The position numbers and the translations under genes are program-made. This document shows positions 7,740 through 15,628 of a DNA stretch of 37,527 nucleotides, in pieces. The stretch comes from Prevotella sp. Its GTDB lineage: Bacteria; Bacteroidota; Bacteroidia; Bacteroidales; Bacteroidaceae. Location: NCBI GenBank assembly GCA_017443345.1, contig JAFSNR010000001.1, positions 1-37,527 of the forward strand, in the 5' to 3' direction. The notes below the pieces were generated by a model. It saw only the letters and a program-made list of their open reading frames with translations. It ran no database searches and had not been told where the DNA came from. Within the stretch, counting starts at the first letter, position 1. The number at the start of each line of letters is the position of its first letter.

Positions 7740-8516
7740 TTAAACGTTTACGAACTTTCCTATCACCTGATTCCTACAGAAAAGCCTGTATGACAACCAG
7801 AAATTCACAATAATCCAGACCACTGCAATCAAGACTTCCATGACTGTCGGCATTCTGTTAATCACTTCTTTACTATCAGGGAAGATAGCCAGCTGCACGA
7901 GAGCAATCAGGATAATCACGATTGTCGTTGCCACCCAGTTGTACTTTTTCGAACGGAAGAACGTAGCCCCAAGTGCATAGCACGAATGAAGCCAGGCGAT
8001 AGCAAAAAACATAGACACCACTAATGGTGCATGTAGTTCAGCAGGCATCTTGTGCCAGGTATCGCTTATCATTTCCACCATCGCAACCGTCACAAACATC
8101 ACTTCCTCACGACCTATCAACCAATAGATTACATACTGCAACAGATCGGCACCTAAGAGGGCAACAAGATGAAGCGGCAGTAGAATGAGCCATGAGCTAT
8201 AGCGCATCAGATACTTCTCGAAGTTCGAGGCTGGCAACATCAGCAACGCCTGCATATCGTGTTTGCCCTCCATGCTATAGAACATAAACGAGGAGCCCAA
8301 TATAACTGTAACAGCAAATGAGACAATGACCGAGATCGTGCAGGCCAGATAGAAGCCATGTCGGTTGTTCACATTGATCTGGACTACCGTAAAGAACAGG
8401 AACACCAACAGCAGAATGACAAATGTCTGCAGAAAAGATTTCACGTGGTATTTCTTGTCATTGGTCAACGACCACCTTGCCAGCTTTGCGAACCTATGTA
8501 TGTTAAACTGTATCAT
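7740..8516 (-). CDS. ABC-2-like permease of the YtrA-type operon (first)
   Basis: A 258-residue membrane protein with about six segments, paralogous to the next gene (shared LMLPASNFEKYL and HSCYALGATFFR). The chosen start is ATG at 8514-8516 (MIQFNIHRFAKLARW). It aligns with the paralog start MNGFSFNRFCKTFRW and lies 25 nt after the ATPase stop. An upstream in-frame ATG at 8582 would overlap the ATPase gene and add a polar tail absent from the paralog. It probably forms the transport channel with the other permease. Confidence 0.82.
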   Translation of the reverse strand: MIQFNIHRFAKLARWSLTNDKKYHVKSFLQTFVILLLVFLFFTVVQINVNNRHGFYLACTISVIVSFAVTVILGSSFMFYSMEGKHDMQALLMLPASNFEKYLMRYSSWLILLPLHLVALLGADLLQYVIYWLIGREEVMFVTVAMVEMISDTWHKMPAELHAPLVVSMFFAIAWLHSCYALGATFFRSKKYNWVATTIVIILIALVQLAIFPDSKEVINRMPTVMEVLIAVVWIIVNFWLSYRLFCRNQVIGKFVNV

Positions 8517-8541
8517 AAAAATCGTCTTTATGTTCTTCTGT

Positions 8542-9357
8542 CTAAATCTTTCCTTCGTTGACTGCATTGAAGAGCAATTCAAGGTTCACCTGGGTCTCAG
8601 GACTATCCGCCTTACGAGGGGCAATCACAGCATTACCCTGCAGCGAAGGCTCGGCATAGAGGGCATCATCCATATTGTCAGGTGTGCGATACTCAAAGGC
8701 GTACTTCTCCTGAATATCAGCCACAGAAGCATCGAGCAACAGCTTCTGCTGAGAGAGAATCAGGATATGGTCGAGCAACTGCTCCACATCATGCACCTGA
8801 TGGGTGGAGATAATCAACGTACGATCCTCAGACATATACTGAGCGACCACTTTACGGAACTGACTCTTTGAGGGGATATCAAGTCCGTTGGTAGGTTCGT
8901 CCATCAACAGTACCTTGGTATTGGTGGCGAGCGCAAAGGCCATGAACACCTTCTTCTTCTGACCCATGGAGAGGGCATTCAGCTGCAGATCCATTGGCAA
9001 CTCAAAATCTTTCAAGCAACCCTCCAAGACTGTCATACTGAACTGCGGATAGAAGGGACGGTTGATCTTCACGTACTGCTCCAGCGACATGGATGGTAAG
9101 TCGAACTCTTCAGGTACAATGAAAATCTCGCTCAGCGTCTCCGGCAGTCGCTTGCATGTCTCAATGCCATCGAAACAAACAGAACCCTTCTTAGGACGAA
9201 GCAGACCGCTGATCAGATACAACAGCGTACTCTTACCCGTACCGTTCTTACCCAACAGGCCATAGATGTTATCCTGCTTCAGTTCCAGACTGAAATCATC
9301 GAATACCAGGTTCTTCTGACCTGCGTACTTAAAACTAATGTTTTTTACCTCAATCAT
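8542..9357 (-). CDS. ABC transporter ATP-binding protein (YtrB-like)
   Basis: A 271-residue ATPase of the ABC-2 exporter type. Walker A is GKNGTGKST at 36-44, the signature is LSMGQ at 129-133 and Walker B is VLLMDE at 149-154, followed by PTNGLD. The glutamine after the signature glycine and the C-terminal extension of about 60 residues are usual in this group. It lies 15 nt after the small membrane protein gene and 25 nt before the first permease. It would energise the two permeases of this operon. Confidence 0.93.
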   Translation of the reverse strand: MIEVKNISFKYAGQKNLVFDDFSLELKQDNIYGLLGKNGTGKSTLLYLISGLLRPKKGSVCFDGIETCKRLPETLSEIFIVPEEFDLPSMSLEQYVKINRPFYPQFSMTVLEGCLKDFELPMDLQLNALSMGQKKKVFMAFALATNTKVLLMDEPTNGLDIPSKSQFRKVVAQYMSEDRTLIISTHQVHDVEQLLDHILILSQQKLLLDASVADIQEKYAFEYRTPDNMDDALYAEPSLQGNAVIAPRKADSPETQVNLELLFNAVNEGKI

Positions 9358-9372
9358 AATCGTATCATTTTA

Positions 9373-9912
9373 TTATTTTTTGTTTTCTATCATCAGGCTC
9401 ACAGAGAAGCCAATCTCCACACCCACCATCATCGCAGCCAGCACATAAGGCTCTGCCATCAGACCAACGATGAGTGCAACGATGGGCACAACGATGGAAA
9501 GCACCATGTAACTCTTTGACTGATACAACCAGCTGTAAGGCATCAGATGAGCTCCAAAGATCATAGCATATACCATCAGCATCTTCTCAGGTACCGCTGC
9601 AAACACCCACATCGCAATCAGGATGTAGAGAATCTGGTTGACTGAGAAAAGGATACCAAGCTTTGTCAGAGGATTGCCCTTGCCTTCGAAATCCACATGG
9701 ATCATTTTCGAGATTATCCAAGCCAATGGCATCAGAGGGGCAGCCACGCAGAATGTCAGTATGTTCTTGGTCTCGACGGGAAGTGACGTCAGATGAACCA
9801 CCAGCACAGCAGCCCAGATAAAGACTGATGCCAGAATGAAGTGCAAACCCTTCTTCTGTCGCTCAGCGCAATCGCGCCTTAACTCGTTGAGATGACTGTC
9901 TTGAATTTCCAT
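9373..9912 (-). CDS. Multi-pass membrane protein, first gene of the YtrA-type operon
   Basis: A 179-residue protein of unknown function with a charged N-terminus (MEIQDSHLNELRRDCAERQKKG) and about six hydrophobic segments from residue 25 to the end. It may belong to a DUF7010-like family, but I am not certain. The ATG at 9910-9912 is chosen because the in-frame ATG at 10008 lies inside the promoter and upstream of the predicted transcription start near 9972. As first gene of the operon it is probably an accessory subunit or an immunity-like factor of the transporter; that is inference. Confidence 0.75.
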   Translation of the reverse strand: MEIQDSHLNELRRDCAERQKKGLHFILASVFIWAAVLVVHLTSLPVETKNILTFCVAAPLMPLAWIISKMIHVDFEGKGNPLTKLGILFSVNQILYILIAMWVFAAVPEKMLMVYAMIFGAHLMPYSWLYQSKSYMVLSIVVPIVALIVGLMAEPYVLAAMMVGVEIGFSVSLMIENKK

Positions 9913-9952
9913 AATCTGTATATCTAAAACATAAAACTTATCTGTCCGTATT

Positions 9953-9976
9953 AGTGTACCACTTAAATAGTACACT
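9953..9976. promoter_or_regulatory. 24-bp palindromic operator at the transcription start of the YtrA-type operon
   Basis: AGTGTAC (9953-9959) and GTACACT (9970-9976) are perfect inverted arms. Across the full 24 bp, 10 of 12 positions per half are symmetric. The site begins 1 nt after the -7 box (9978-9985), so a bound dimer would cover the transcription start. Paired GTGTA/TACAC arms suit a GntR/YtrA regulator, and one is encoded in the same operon. Confidence 0.7.
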
Positions 9977-9977
9977 G

Positions 9978-10009
9978 CAAAAGTATGATAAATATCAATA
10001 CCCTCCAAA
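9978..10009 (-). promoter_or_regulatory. Promoter of the YtrA-type ABC operon
   Basis: A perfect match: TTTG (10006-10009), 20-nt spacer, TACTTTTG (9978-9985) on the minus strand. A perfect 7-bp inverted repeat (10003-10009 and 10013-10019, 3-nt loop) overlaps the -33 box. The predicted start is near 9972. Confidence 0.8.
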
Positions 10010-10086
10010 CATTTTGGAGAAAAACTTCAATTCCTTAACACTATTTAAATGTTGAGGCTCGCGTGTACTTTATTTATATAAAAGGA

Positions 10087-10971
10087 TTATCGGGCATCGA
10101 TACCCCACATCATCTTCTCGCGCAGGGTATTGAAGTAACGTTGATCGGTACGTTTTACCACCTTCACATCGTAAGGAGCACGACGAAGTGTCAGTTTAGT
10201 ACCCTCCTTACATTTCTCAGAACGTCCGTCGATGGCAATCAGGAAATTATGGCTACGACTCTCAACGGTAAGAGTAATCTCTGACGAGTCGGAGAGTACA
10301 ATCGGGCGGATATTCATGGAGTGAGGGGCTACAGCAGTCATGGAGAACACCTTGGTACCAGGCACGATAATGGGGCCACCATTGGAGAGTGAATAAGCTG
10401 TTGAGCCTGTGGGGGAACTAATAACCAGTCCATCAGCCTGATAAGTGGTCAGGTATTCGCCATTGATACAGGCACGGATAGAGATCATCGATGCTGTATC
10501 ACGCTTCAGGATGGCCACATCGTTGAGCGCACAGTTATAGCCTTCGAGAGGCTCCCCGTCAGAGGTTACCTGTATCAAGGCACGATTCTCTATCGAGTAG
10601 TTCTCGTCGTAGATGGCCTTCATACACTTCTCGATATCCCCTGGGCTGACATCAGCAAGGAATCCCAAGCGTCCCATGTTCACACCAAGAATAGGGATCA
10701 TCTTCTCACGCACACGACTGGCAGCCTTGAGGAAGGTTCCGTCGCCTCCCATGGAGATGACGATATCAGCTTCGAAGTCATCGTCAGTGAAGATCTTTGC
10801 TGCTTGCACGTCAATCTTCTGATTCTCAGTCAGGAACTGATAGTATTCCTGATCGACATACAACTCAGCCCCACGCTCTGAGAGGCAGGAGAGCACTTTC
10901 TGTATCGAAGCCGACTTCTTGGTCTGATAGACATTGCCAAAAAGGGCAAATTTCAACCTCCGATGTTCCAT
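10087..10971 (-). CDS. nadK: NAD kinase
   Basis: A 294-residue enzyme that phosphorylates NAD to NADP in the cytoplasm. The diagnostic GGDGT is at 75-79. It is followed by PILGVNMGRLGFLADV, ALNDVAI and the substrate loop DGLVISSPTGSTAYSLSNGG, all conserved in bacterial NAD kinases. The start at 10971 (MEHRRLKFALFGN) is preferred over 10992 because the latter lies inside the -7 box at 10990-10997. Length is typical. No clear terminator follows, so some read-through into the ABC operon is possible. Confidence 0.96.
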   Translation of the reverse strand: MEHRRLKFALFGNVYQTKKSASIQKVLSCLSERGAELYVDQEYYQFLTENQKIDVQAAKIFTDDDFEADIVISMGGDGTFLKAASRVREKMIPILGVNMGRLGFLADVSPGDIEKCMKAIYDENYSIENRALIQVTSDGEPLEGYNCALNDVAILKRDTASMISIRACINGEYLTTYQADGLVISSPTGSTAYSLSNGGPIIVPGTKVFSMTAVAPHSMNIRPIVLSDSSEITLTVESRSHNFLIAIDGRSEKCKEGTKLTLRRAPYDVKVVKRTDQRYFNTLREKMMWGIDAR

Positions 10972-10989
10972 AATACACGCTTTTGGCTG

Positions 10990-10997
10990 CAAAGATA
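10990..10997 (-). promoter_or_regulatory. nadK -7 promoter element
   Basis: TATCTTTG on the minus strand, followed by GC, about 19 nt before the nadK ATG. No clear TTTG is visible at -33; that region is the 8-nt T-rich repeat. Confidence 0.5.
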
Positions 10998-11002
10998 AAC
11001 AA

Positions 11003-11034
11003 ACTTTTTTACCTTTTTACTTTTTTACTTCATT
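11003..11034. repeat. 8-nt tandem repeat in the nadK / DJ-1 divergent region
   Basis: Consecutive units ACTTTTTT, ACCTTTTT, ACTTTTTT and a partial ACTTCATT lie between the divergent promoters. Such short repeats can change copy number by slippage. Confidence 0.6.
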
Positions 11035-11103
11035 TTTTTTCGTATCTTTGCTGCAAAAATGCAGCGAAAGTACTCACGCTCGACAAAAAAAGAAAGAATT
11101 TTC

Positions 11104-11134
11104 TTTGTTTTGTTCTCGCTTAATCGTACCTTTG
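11104..11134 (+). promoter_or_regulatory. Promoter of the DJ-1 - ispD - recG operon
   Basis: TTTG (11104-11107), 19-nt spacer, TACCTTTG (11127-11134). The start would be near 11140, about 24 nt before the ATG. A second -7-like TATCTTTG lies upstream at 11043-11050 without a good -33 and could be an extra start. Confidence 0.72.
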
Positions 11135-11163
11135 CAATCAGAAACCCTAAAAGACGAAAGAAT

Positions 11164-11730
11164 ATGGCAAAAGTTTATGTATTTCTGGCAAATGGCTTCG
11201 AGGACGTCGAGGCCCTGATTCCTGTGGATGTACTACGCCGTGGTGGTGTAGAAGTGGTAACCGTTAGCACCAGTGATGACCTGATTGTAGAGTCAGCCCA
11301 TGGTGTAGGCATCTGTGCGGACATCATGTTCGAACAAGGTGACTTTACGGATGCTGACTTGCTGATGCTACCTGGTGGCATGCCTGGTGCCAGCAATCTT
11401 TTTGAGCACGAAGGCGTATGTAAGGCACTAGAGGCTCAGTTTGCTGCAGGCAAGAAAATCAGCGCCATTTGTGCAGCTCCTGCCGTCGTACTGGCTCAAC
11501 TGGGCATCCTCGACGGTAAGCAGGCCACCTGCTATCCCGGCTTTGAGCAGATGTTGACAAAAGCAACCTATACAGCCGACCTTGTTACCGTAGACGGACA
11601 AATTACCACTGCTGAAGGTCCTGCAGCCGCCTTCCCATATGCCTACGAACTCCTGTCACAGTTAGTCGACCAGCAGACCTCCGACCAGATTGCTGAGGGC
11701 ATGCGCTTCAAACACTTGATGGCACGCTGA
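11164..11730 (+). CDS. DJ-1/PfpI family protein
   Basis: A 188-residue cytoplasmic protein of the DJ-1/ThiJ/PfpI fold. The nucleophile elbow is AICAAP with C103, and the conserved acidic partner is E16 in [12 protein letters not shown]. This closely follows human DJ-1 (GAEEMETVIPVD). Members act as glyoxalases or protein/nucleotide deglycases, or as redox sensors; the exact activity here is not shown by sequence. The ATG at 11164 is chosen because the upstream in-frame ATG (11059) precedes the promoter. Its stop overlaps the ispD start by one base. Confidence 0.92.
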   Translation: MAKVYVFLANGFEDVEALIPVDVLRRGGVEVVTVSTSDDLIVESAHGVGICADIMFEQGDFTDADLLMLPGGMPGASNLFEHEGVCKALEAQFAAGKKISAICAAPAVVLAQLGILDGKQATCYPGFEQMLTKATYTADLVTVDGQITTAEGPAAAFPYAYELLSQLVDQQTSDQIAEGMRFKHLMAR

Positions 11731-12392
11731 TGGACTATGTGATTATTGTGGCTGGAGGGAAGGGACTCCGGATGGGGAGTGATATTCCAAAACAGTTTCT
11801 TCCCATAGGCGGAAAGCCCGTACTGATGCGGACACTCGAACGTTTCAGGGCTTATGACAAAAATCTGAAGATCATCCTCGTATTGCCTGAAGCCCAACAG
11901 GACTATTGGCAAGGGCTCTGCAAGGAATATGGTTTCCAGGTAGAGTACCAGTTGGCCAATGGCGGACAGACACGCTTCCACTCCGTACAGAACGGACTGG
12001 CTCTGATTCCTGACGATGCAGAGGGGGTGGTAGGTGTACATGATGGCGTGCGTCCTTTCCCCAGTATCGACGTGATTCGCAACTGTTATGCGACAGCCAG
12101 AGAAAAGAAGGCTGTCATCCCCGTCATCCCTGTCGTCGAGACCGTCAGACATCTCGAAGGAGAGAGTTCTGTCACGGTGCCAAGAGGAGATTACCGTCTG
12201 GTGCAAACACCCCAGACGTTTGACATCCAACTGCTCAAGGCTGCGAATCGTCAACCTTATAACGACGGGTTTACAGACGATGCCTCTGTCGTGGAAAGCT
12301 ATGGCCATGAGATCACGCTGGTAGAAGGCAATCGCGAGAACATTAAGATCACCACACCCTACGACATGAAAATTGCAGAGGTACTTATCTGA
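11730..12392 (+). CDS. ispD: 2-C-methyl-D-erythritol 4-phosphate cytidylyltransferase
   Basis: A 220-residue enzyme of the MEP isoprenoid pathway, which joins CTP and MEP to give CDP-ME. The nucleotide-binding start is [20 protein letters not shown] (residues 7-26), with the conserved G-x-R-M and [12 protein letters not shown] and TPQTFD are further family motifs, as is TDDASVVE for metal binding. It is coupled to both neighbours by one-base TGATG overlaps, giving a DJ-1 - ispD - recG operon. Confidence 0.96.
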   Translation: MDYVIIVAGGKGLRMGSDIPKQFLPIGGKPVLMRTLERFRAYDKNLKIILVLPEAQQDYWQGLCKEYGFQVEYQLANGGQTRFHSVQNGLALIPDDAEGVVGVHDGVRPFPSIDVIRNCYATAREKKAVIPVIPVVETVRHLEGESSVTVPRGDYRLVQTPQTFDIQLLKAANRQPYNDGFTDDASVVESYGHEITLVEGNRENIKITTPYDMKIAEVLI

Positions 12393-14485
12393 TGAACATC
12401 TTAGATCAGGACATACAATATCTGCCAGGCGTAGGACCAAGTCGCAAGAAGATTCTGGGTGAAGAACTCGGGATCTTCACTTATGGTGACCTGCTAAACA
12501 ACTACCCTTACAAATATGTTGACCGTTCTAAGGTTTATACCATCCACGAACTGACAGGCGATATGCCCTTCGTTCAGATCGTGGGCAAGATTCTCAGTTT
12601 CGAAACGTTTCAGATGGGACCTCGCAAAGAGCGTGTGGTAGCCCATTTCAGCGATGGCACAGGTATCATGGACCTCGTGTGGTTTCAAGGAGGGAAATAT
12701 GCCAAACAGTCTTACCAGATAGGTGTCGAATATGTCGTTTTCGGTAAGCCTACCGTTTTCAACAACCGCATCAACGTGACTCATCCCAACATGGATAGAG
12801 CGGATACGTTAGAGCTTTCGACAATGGGGATGCAACCTTACTACTCTACGACGGAGAAGATGAAGAAACGAGGTCTCAACTCGCGTACTCTTGAGAAGCT
12901 GATACGTAGCATGCTCGAGAAACTGCCCCCGCTGCCAGAGACCATTCCAGACTTCATCACAGGGCCACGACACCTCATTTCACGTGATGAAGCCCTGCGA
13001 CAGATCCACTACCCCAAGACTGCCAAGGAGATGGAACGTGCACGTCTGCGTCTGAAATTTGAAGAACTGTTCTACATCCAATTGAATATCCTGAGGTATG
13101 CCAGTGATCAGCGACGGAAATATAGAGGCTATATCTTCTCACAGGTGGGAGAAGCATTCAATACTTTCTATCATAACCATCTTCCATTCCCATTAACGGA
13201 AGCCCAGAAAACAGTCATCCGTGAAATACGGAAGGACATGGGAAGTGGCCGCCAGATGAACCGTCTGCTACAGGGCGATGTTGGCTCAGGCAAGACCCTC
13301 GTAGCCCTCATGTCGATGCTGATAGCCATCGACAATGGTTATCAGGCCTGTATCATGGCACCTACGGAAATCCTGGCAGAACAACACCTGCAAACTATCA
13401 TGGGTTTCCTGAAGGATATGGACTTGCGTGTAGCCCTGCTGACAGGTATCGTGAAAGGCAAACGTCGTGAGGAAGTGCTGGAAGGACTACTCGACGGTAC
13501 CATACAGATCCTTGTGGGCACCCATGCCGTCATTGAGGATACGGTACAGTTTGCACGACTAGGTTTTGTGGTCGTCGATGAGCAGCACCGCTTTGGTGTG
13601 GCTCAGCGCGCCAAACTCTGGAGTAAGAGTATGAACCCTCCACATGTACTGGTGATGACAGCCACCCCTATCCCTCGTACTCTCGCTATGACACTCTATG
13701 GTGATCTAGACGTGAGTGTGATCGACGAGCTTCCTCCTGGCCGTAAACCCGTGAGAACCACTCATGTCTTCGACACACGTATGACCACCCTCTACGATGG
13801 CATCCGCCAACAGATCCATGAGGGGCGTCAGGTATATATCGTCTTCCCCCTCATCGAGGAAAGCGAGAAAAGCGATCTGAAAAATCTTGAGGACGGTTTC
13901 GAAGTGCTGAAGCAAGCATTCCCCGAATTCCGACTCAGTAAGGTACACGGTCGAATGAAACCTAAGGATAAGGAAGAAGAGATGCAGAGATTCGTGAAGG
14001 GTGAGACACAGATCCTCGTGGCCACCACCGTGATTGAAGTTGGTGTCAACGTGCCCAATGCCTCAGTGATGGTCATTCTTGATGCCCAGCGCTTTGGTCT
14101 TGCCCAACTCCATCAGCTCAGAGGGCGTGTAGGCCGTGGTGCTGACCAGAGTTACTGCATTCTCGTCACTCCTTACAAGCTTAGTGAGGAGACGCGCAAA
14201 CGTATCGATATCATGTGTGACACCAACGACGGATTCCGTATCGCAGAGGCAGATTTGAAACTTCGTGGACCTGGCGATCTGGAAGGTACTCAACAAAGCG
14301 GAATGGCCTTCGATTTGAAAATCGCAGACATCGCCCGCGATGGTCAGATTGTGCAGATGGCTCGTGATGAAGCCCAGAAAATCATCGATGAAGACCCTGA
14401 ATGCACGTCTCCGCGCTATGCGATATTATGGAATAGACTTAACGAATTAAAGAAAACAAATATTAATTGGGCCGCCATTTCATAG
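12392..14485 (+). CDS. recG: ATP-dependent DNA helicase RecG
   Basis: A 697-residue branch-migrating helicase for Holliday junctions and stalled forks. The N-terminal wedge/OB domain spans about 1-200. The helicase core has Walker A GDVGSGKT at 295-302, DEQH at 396-399, TATPIPRTLAMTLYGDLD (motif III region) and LHQLRGRVGRG (motif VI). The C-terminal RecG motif DLKLRGPGDLEGTQQSG is present. Length is normal for the family. It is the last gene of the operon; no strong hairpin follows. Confidence 0.97.
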   Translation: MNILDQDIQYLPGVGPSRKKILGEELGIFTYGDLLNNYPYKYVDRSKVYTIHELTGDMPFVQIVGKILSFETFQMGPRKERVVAHFSDGTGIMDLVWFQGGKYAKQSYQIGVEYVVFGKPTVFNNRINVTHPNMDRADTLELSTMGMQPYYSTTEKMKKRGLNSRTLEKLIRSMLEKLPPLPETIPDFITGPRHLISRDEALRQIHYPKTAKEMERARLRLKFEELFYIQLNILRYASDQRRKYRGYIFSQVGEAFNTFYHNHLPFPLTEAQKTVIREIRKDMGSGRQMNRLLQGDVGSGKTLVALMSMLIAIDNGYQACIMAPTEILAEQHLQTIMGFLKDMDLRVALLTGIVKGKRREEVLEGLLDGTIQILVGTHAVIEDTVQFARLGFVVVDEQHRFGVAQRAKLWSKSMNPPHVLVMTATPIPRTLAMTLYGDLDVSVIDELPPGRKPVRTTHVFDTRMTTLYDGIRQQIHEGRQVYIVFPLIEESEKSDLKNLEDGFEVLKQAFPEFRLSKVHGRMKPKDKEEEMQRFVKGETQILVATTVIEVGVNVPNASVMVILDAQRFGLAQLHQLRGRVGRGADQSYCILVTPYKLSEETRKRIDIMCDTNDGFRIAEADLKLRGPGDLEGTQQSGMAFDLKIADIARDGQIVQMARDEAQKIIDEDPECTSPRYAILWNRLNELKKTNINWAAIS

Positions 14486-14557
14486 GGAAAGTGTTAAAAC
14501 TACACAAAATTTTGTTAACGCAAACACCATTTATGCATGTTTTTGGAATAAATTCTC

Positions 14558-14565
14558 TAACTTTG
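14558..14565 (+). promoter_or_regulatory. -7 element before the M23 peptidase gene
   Basis: TAACTTTG followed by CACC, 38 nt upstream of the ATG. No good -33 at the usual spacing. The rest of the 117-bp gap after recG is AT-rich with no other feature seen. Confidence 0.4.
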
Positions 14566-14602
14566 CACCGAATTTATGCTCTAACAGACAAACCAGAATC
14601 AA

Positions 14603-15565
14603 ATGATGATATTAAAATCTTTAAAGACAGCAGCATTACTGACATTCATGGCATTGACGTCTACGCCTTCACAGGCGCAGGATCTTTTGGCCCGTCAGGC
14701 TCCCGTCGATCGGAAGATGAAAGCTGTCGATTCTATCGTTCTCAATAGACTGATTGAACAGGAAATGTATGAAAACCCTGCAGGCGACCTCTATGATGAG
14801 TGGGACAACCAGTTGACTCATTATTCAGGTGCAGGTCTCCCCGAAGAGACAACCATTGACCTGCGCGGATTCTGTATGCCAACCCCCAGCCGCGTCGTTA
14901 CATCAAACTTCGGAGCACGTTGGGGACGTCAGCACAAAGGTCTCGACATCAAGGTATATATTGGTGATACCATCCGTGCTGCATTCAGTGGTAAGGTGCG
15001 CATTGTGAAGTACGAACCAAGAGGCTATGGAAAATATGTGGTTATCCGCCACTACAACGGATTAGAGACCTATTACGGTCACATGTCAAAGCAACTCGTT
15101 ACAGAAAATCAGGAAGTGAATGCCGGTGATCCTATCGGACTCGGAGGTAATACAGGTCGCAGTACAGGTTCTCACCTGCATTTCGAGACACGTCTTTGTG
15201 GTGTTGCCTTGAATCCAGCCCTGATGTTTGACTTCCGTAATCAGGATGTGGTTGGCGACTTTTATACTTTCAAGCGCAGCCGTTATGCATCAGAATCAGC
15301 TCAGGCTACTCGTCTGCGTGGCGCCAATGCCAATGATAGTGGAAACGGTCGCTTTGATACTGACGAGGACGAAGACGAAGAGTTGGCTATCGCAGCTCCT
15401 TCAGTGACCTTCGCACCTGAGGTACATTTCCATAAGGTTAAGAAAGGTGAGACCCTGCAGGCTATCGCACGTAAGTGTCACACCACAGTTGACAGCCTCT
15501 GCAAGCTGAATCGCATCGGCAAGAACATCCGCCTGATGCCAGGACAAATTCTGAAATATAATTAA
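14603..15565 (+). CDS. Secreted M23 metallopeptidase with LysM domain
   Basis: A 320-residue cell-wall hydrolase. The signal peptide covers about residues 1-25. The peptidase domain (about 95-210) has the complete zinc and catalytic set: H111 and D115 in HKGLD, H160 in YYGHM, and H191 and H193 in HLHFE. An acidic linker (DTDEDEDEE) precedes a single C-terminal LysM repeat (about 275-320), which binds peptidoglycan. It would cut peptide cross-links in the periplasm. It stands alone, and a strong terminator follows. Two adjacent ATGs (14603 and 14606) are possible starts. Confidence 0.93.
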   Translation: MMILKSLKTAALLTFMALTSTPSQAQDLLARQAPVDRKMKAVDSIVLNRLIEQEMYENPAGDLYDEWDNQLTHYSGAGLPEETTIDLRGFCMPTPSRVVTSNFGARWGRQHKGLDIKVYIGDTIRAAFSGKVRIVKYEPRGYGKYVVIRHYNGLETYYGHMSKQLVTENQEVNAGDPIGLGGNTGRSTGSHLHFETRLCGVALNPALMFDFRNQDVVGDFYTFKRSRYASESAQATRLRGANANDSGNGRFDTDEDEDEELAIAAPSVTFAPEVHFHKVKKGETLQAIARKCHTTVDSLCKLNRIGKNIRLMPGQILKYN

Positions 15566-15589
15566 TTAAAATAAGCTTTGTTCATATAA

Positions 15590-15625
15590 AAAGAGTCCCG
15601 CCAACAATGGATGGCGGGACTCTTT
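15590..15625. terminator. Bidirectional intrinsic terminator
   Basis: A perfect 14-bp stem (15590-15603 with 15612-15625) and an 8-nt loop, with T-rich sequence on both sides. It lies between the convergent M23 and thioredoxin-hydrolase genes. Confidence 0.92.
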
Positions 15626-15628
15626 CTT

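Noticed and set aside
511-9912. The two ABC operons as one defence or bacteriocin island
   Set aside because: They have separate promoters and operators and ordinary family content. Nothing shows a toxin, an immunity gene or horizontal transfer.
10003-10019. Hairpin as the nadK terminator
   Set aside because: The 7-bp stem with a 3-nt loop is not followed by a T run on the minus strand and overlaps the next promoter's -33 box, so a regulatory role is more likely.
11643-12440. A 265-residue minus-strand open frame
   Set aside because: It is antisense to ispD and the ends of its neighbours; the plus-strand genes are firmly identified.
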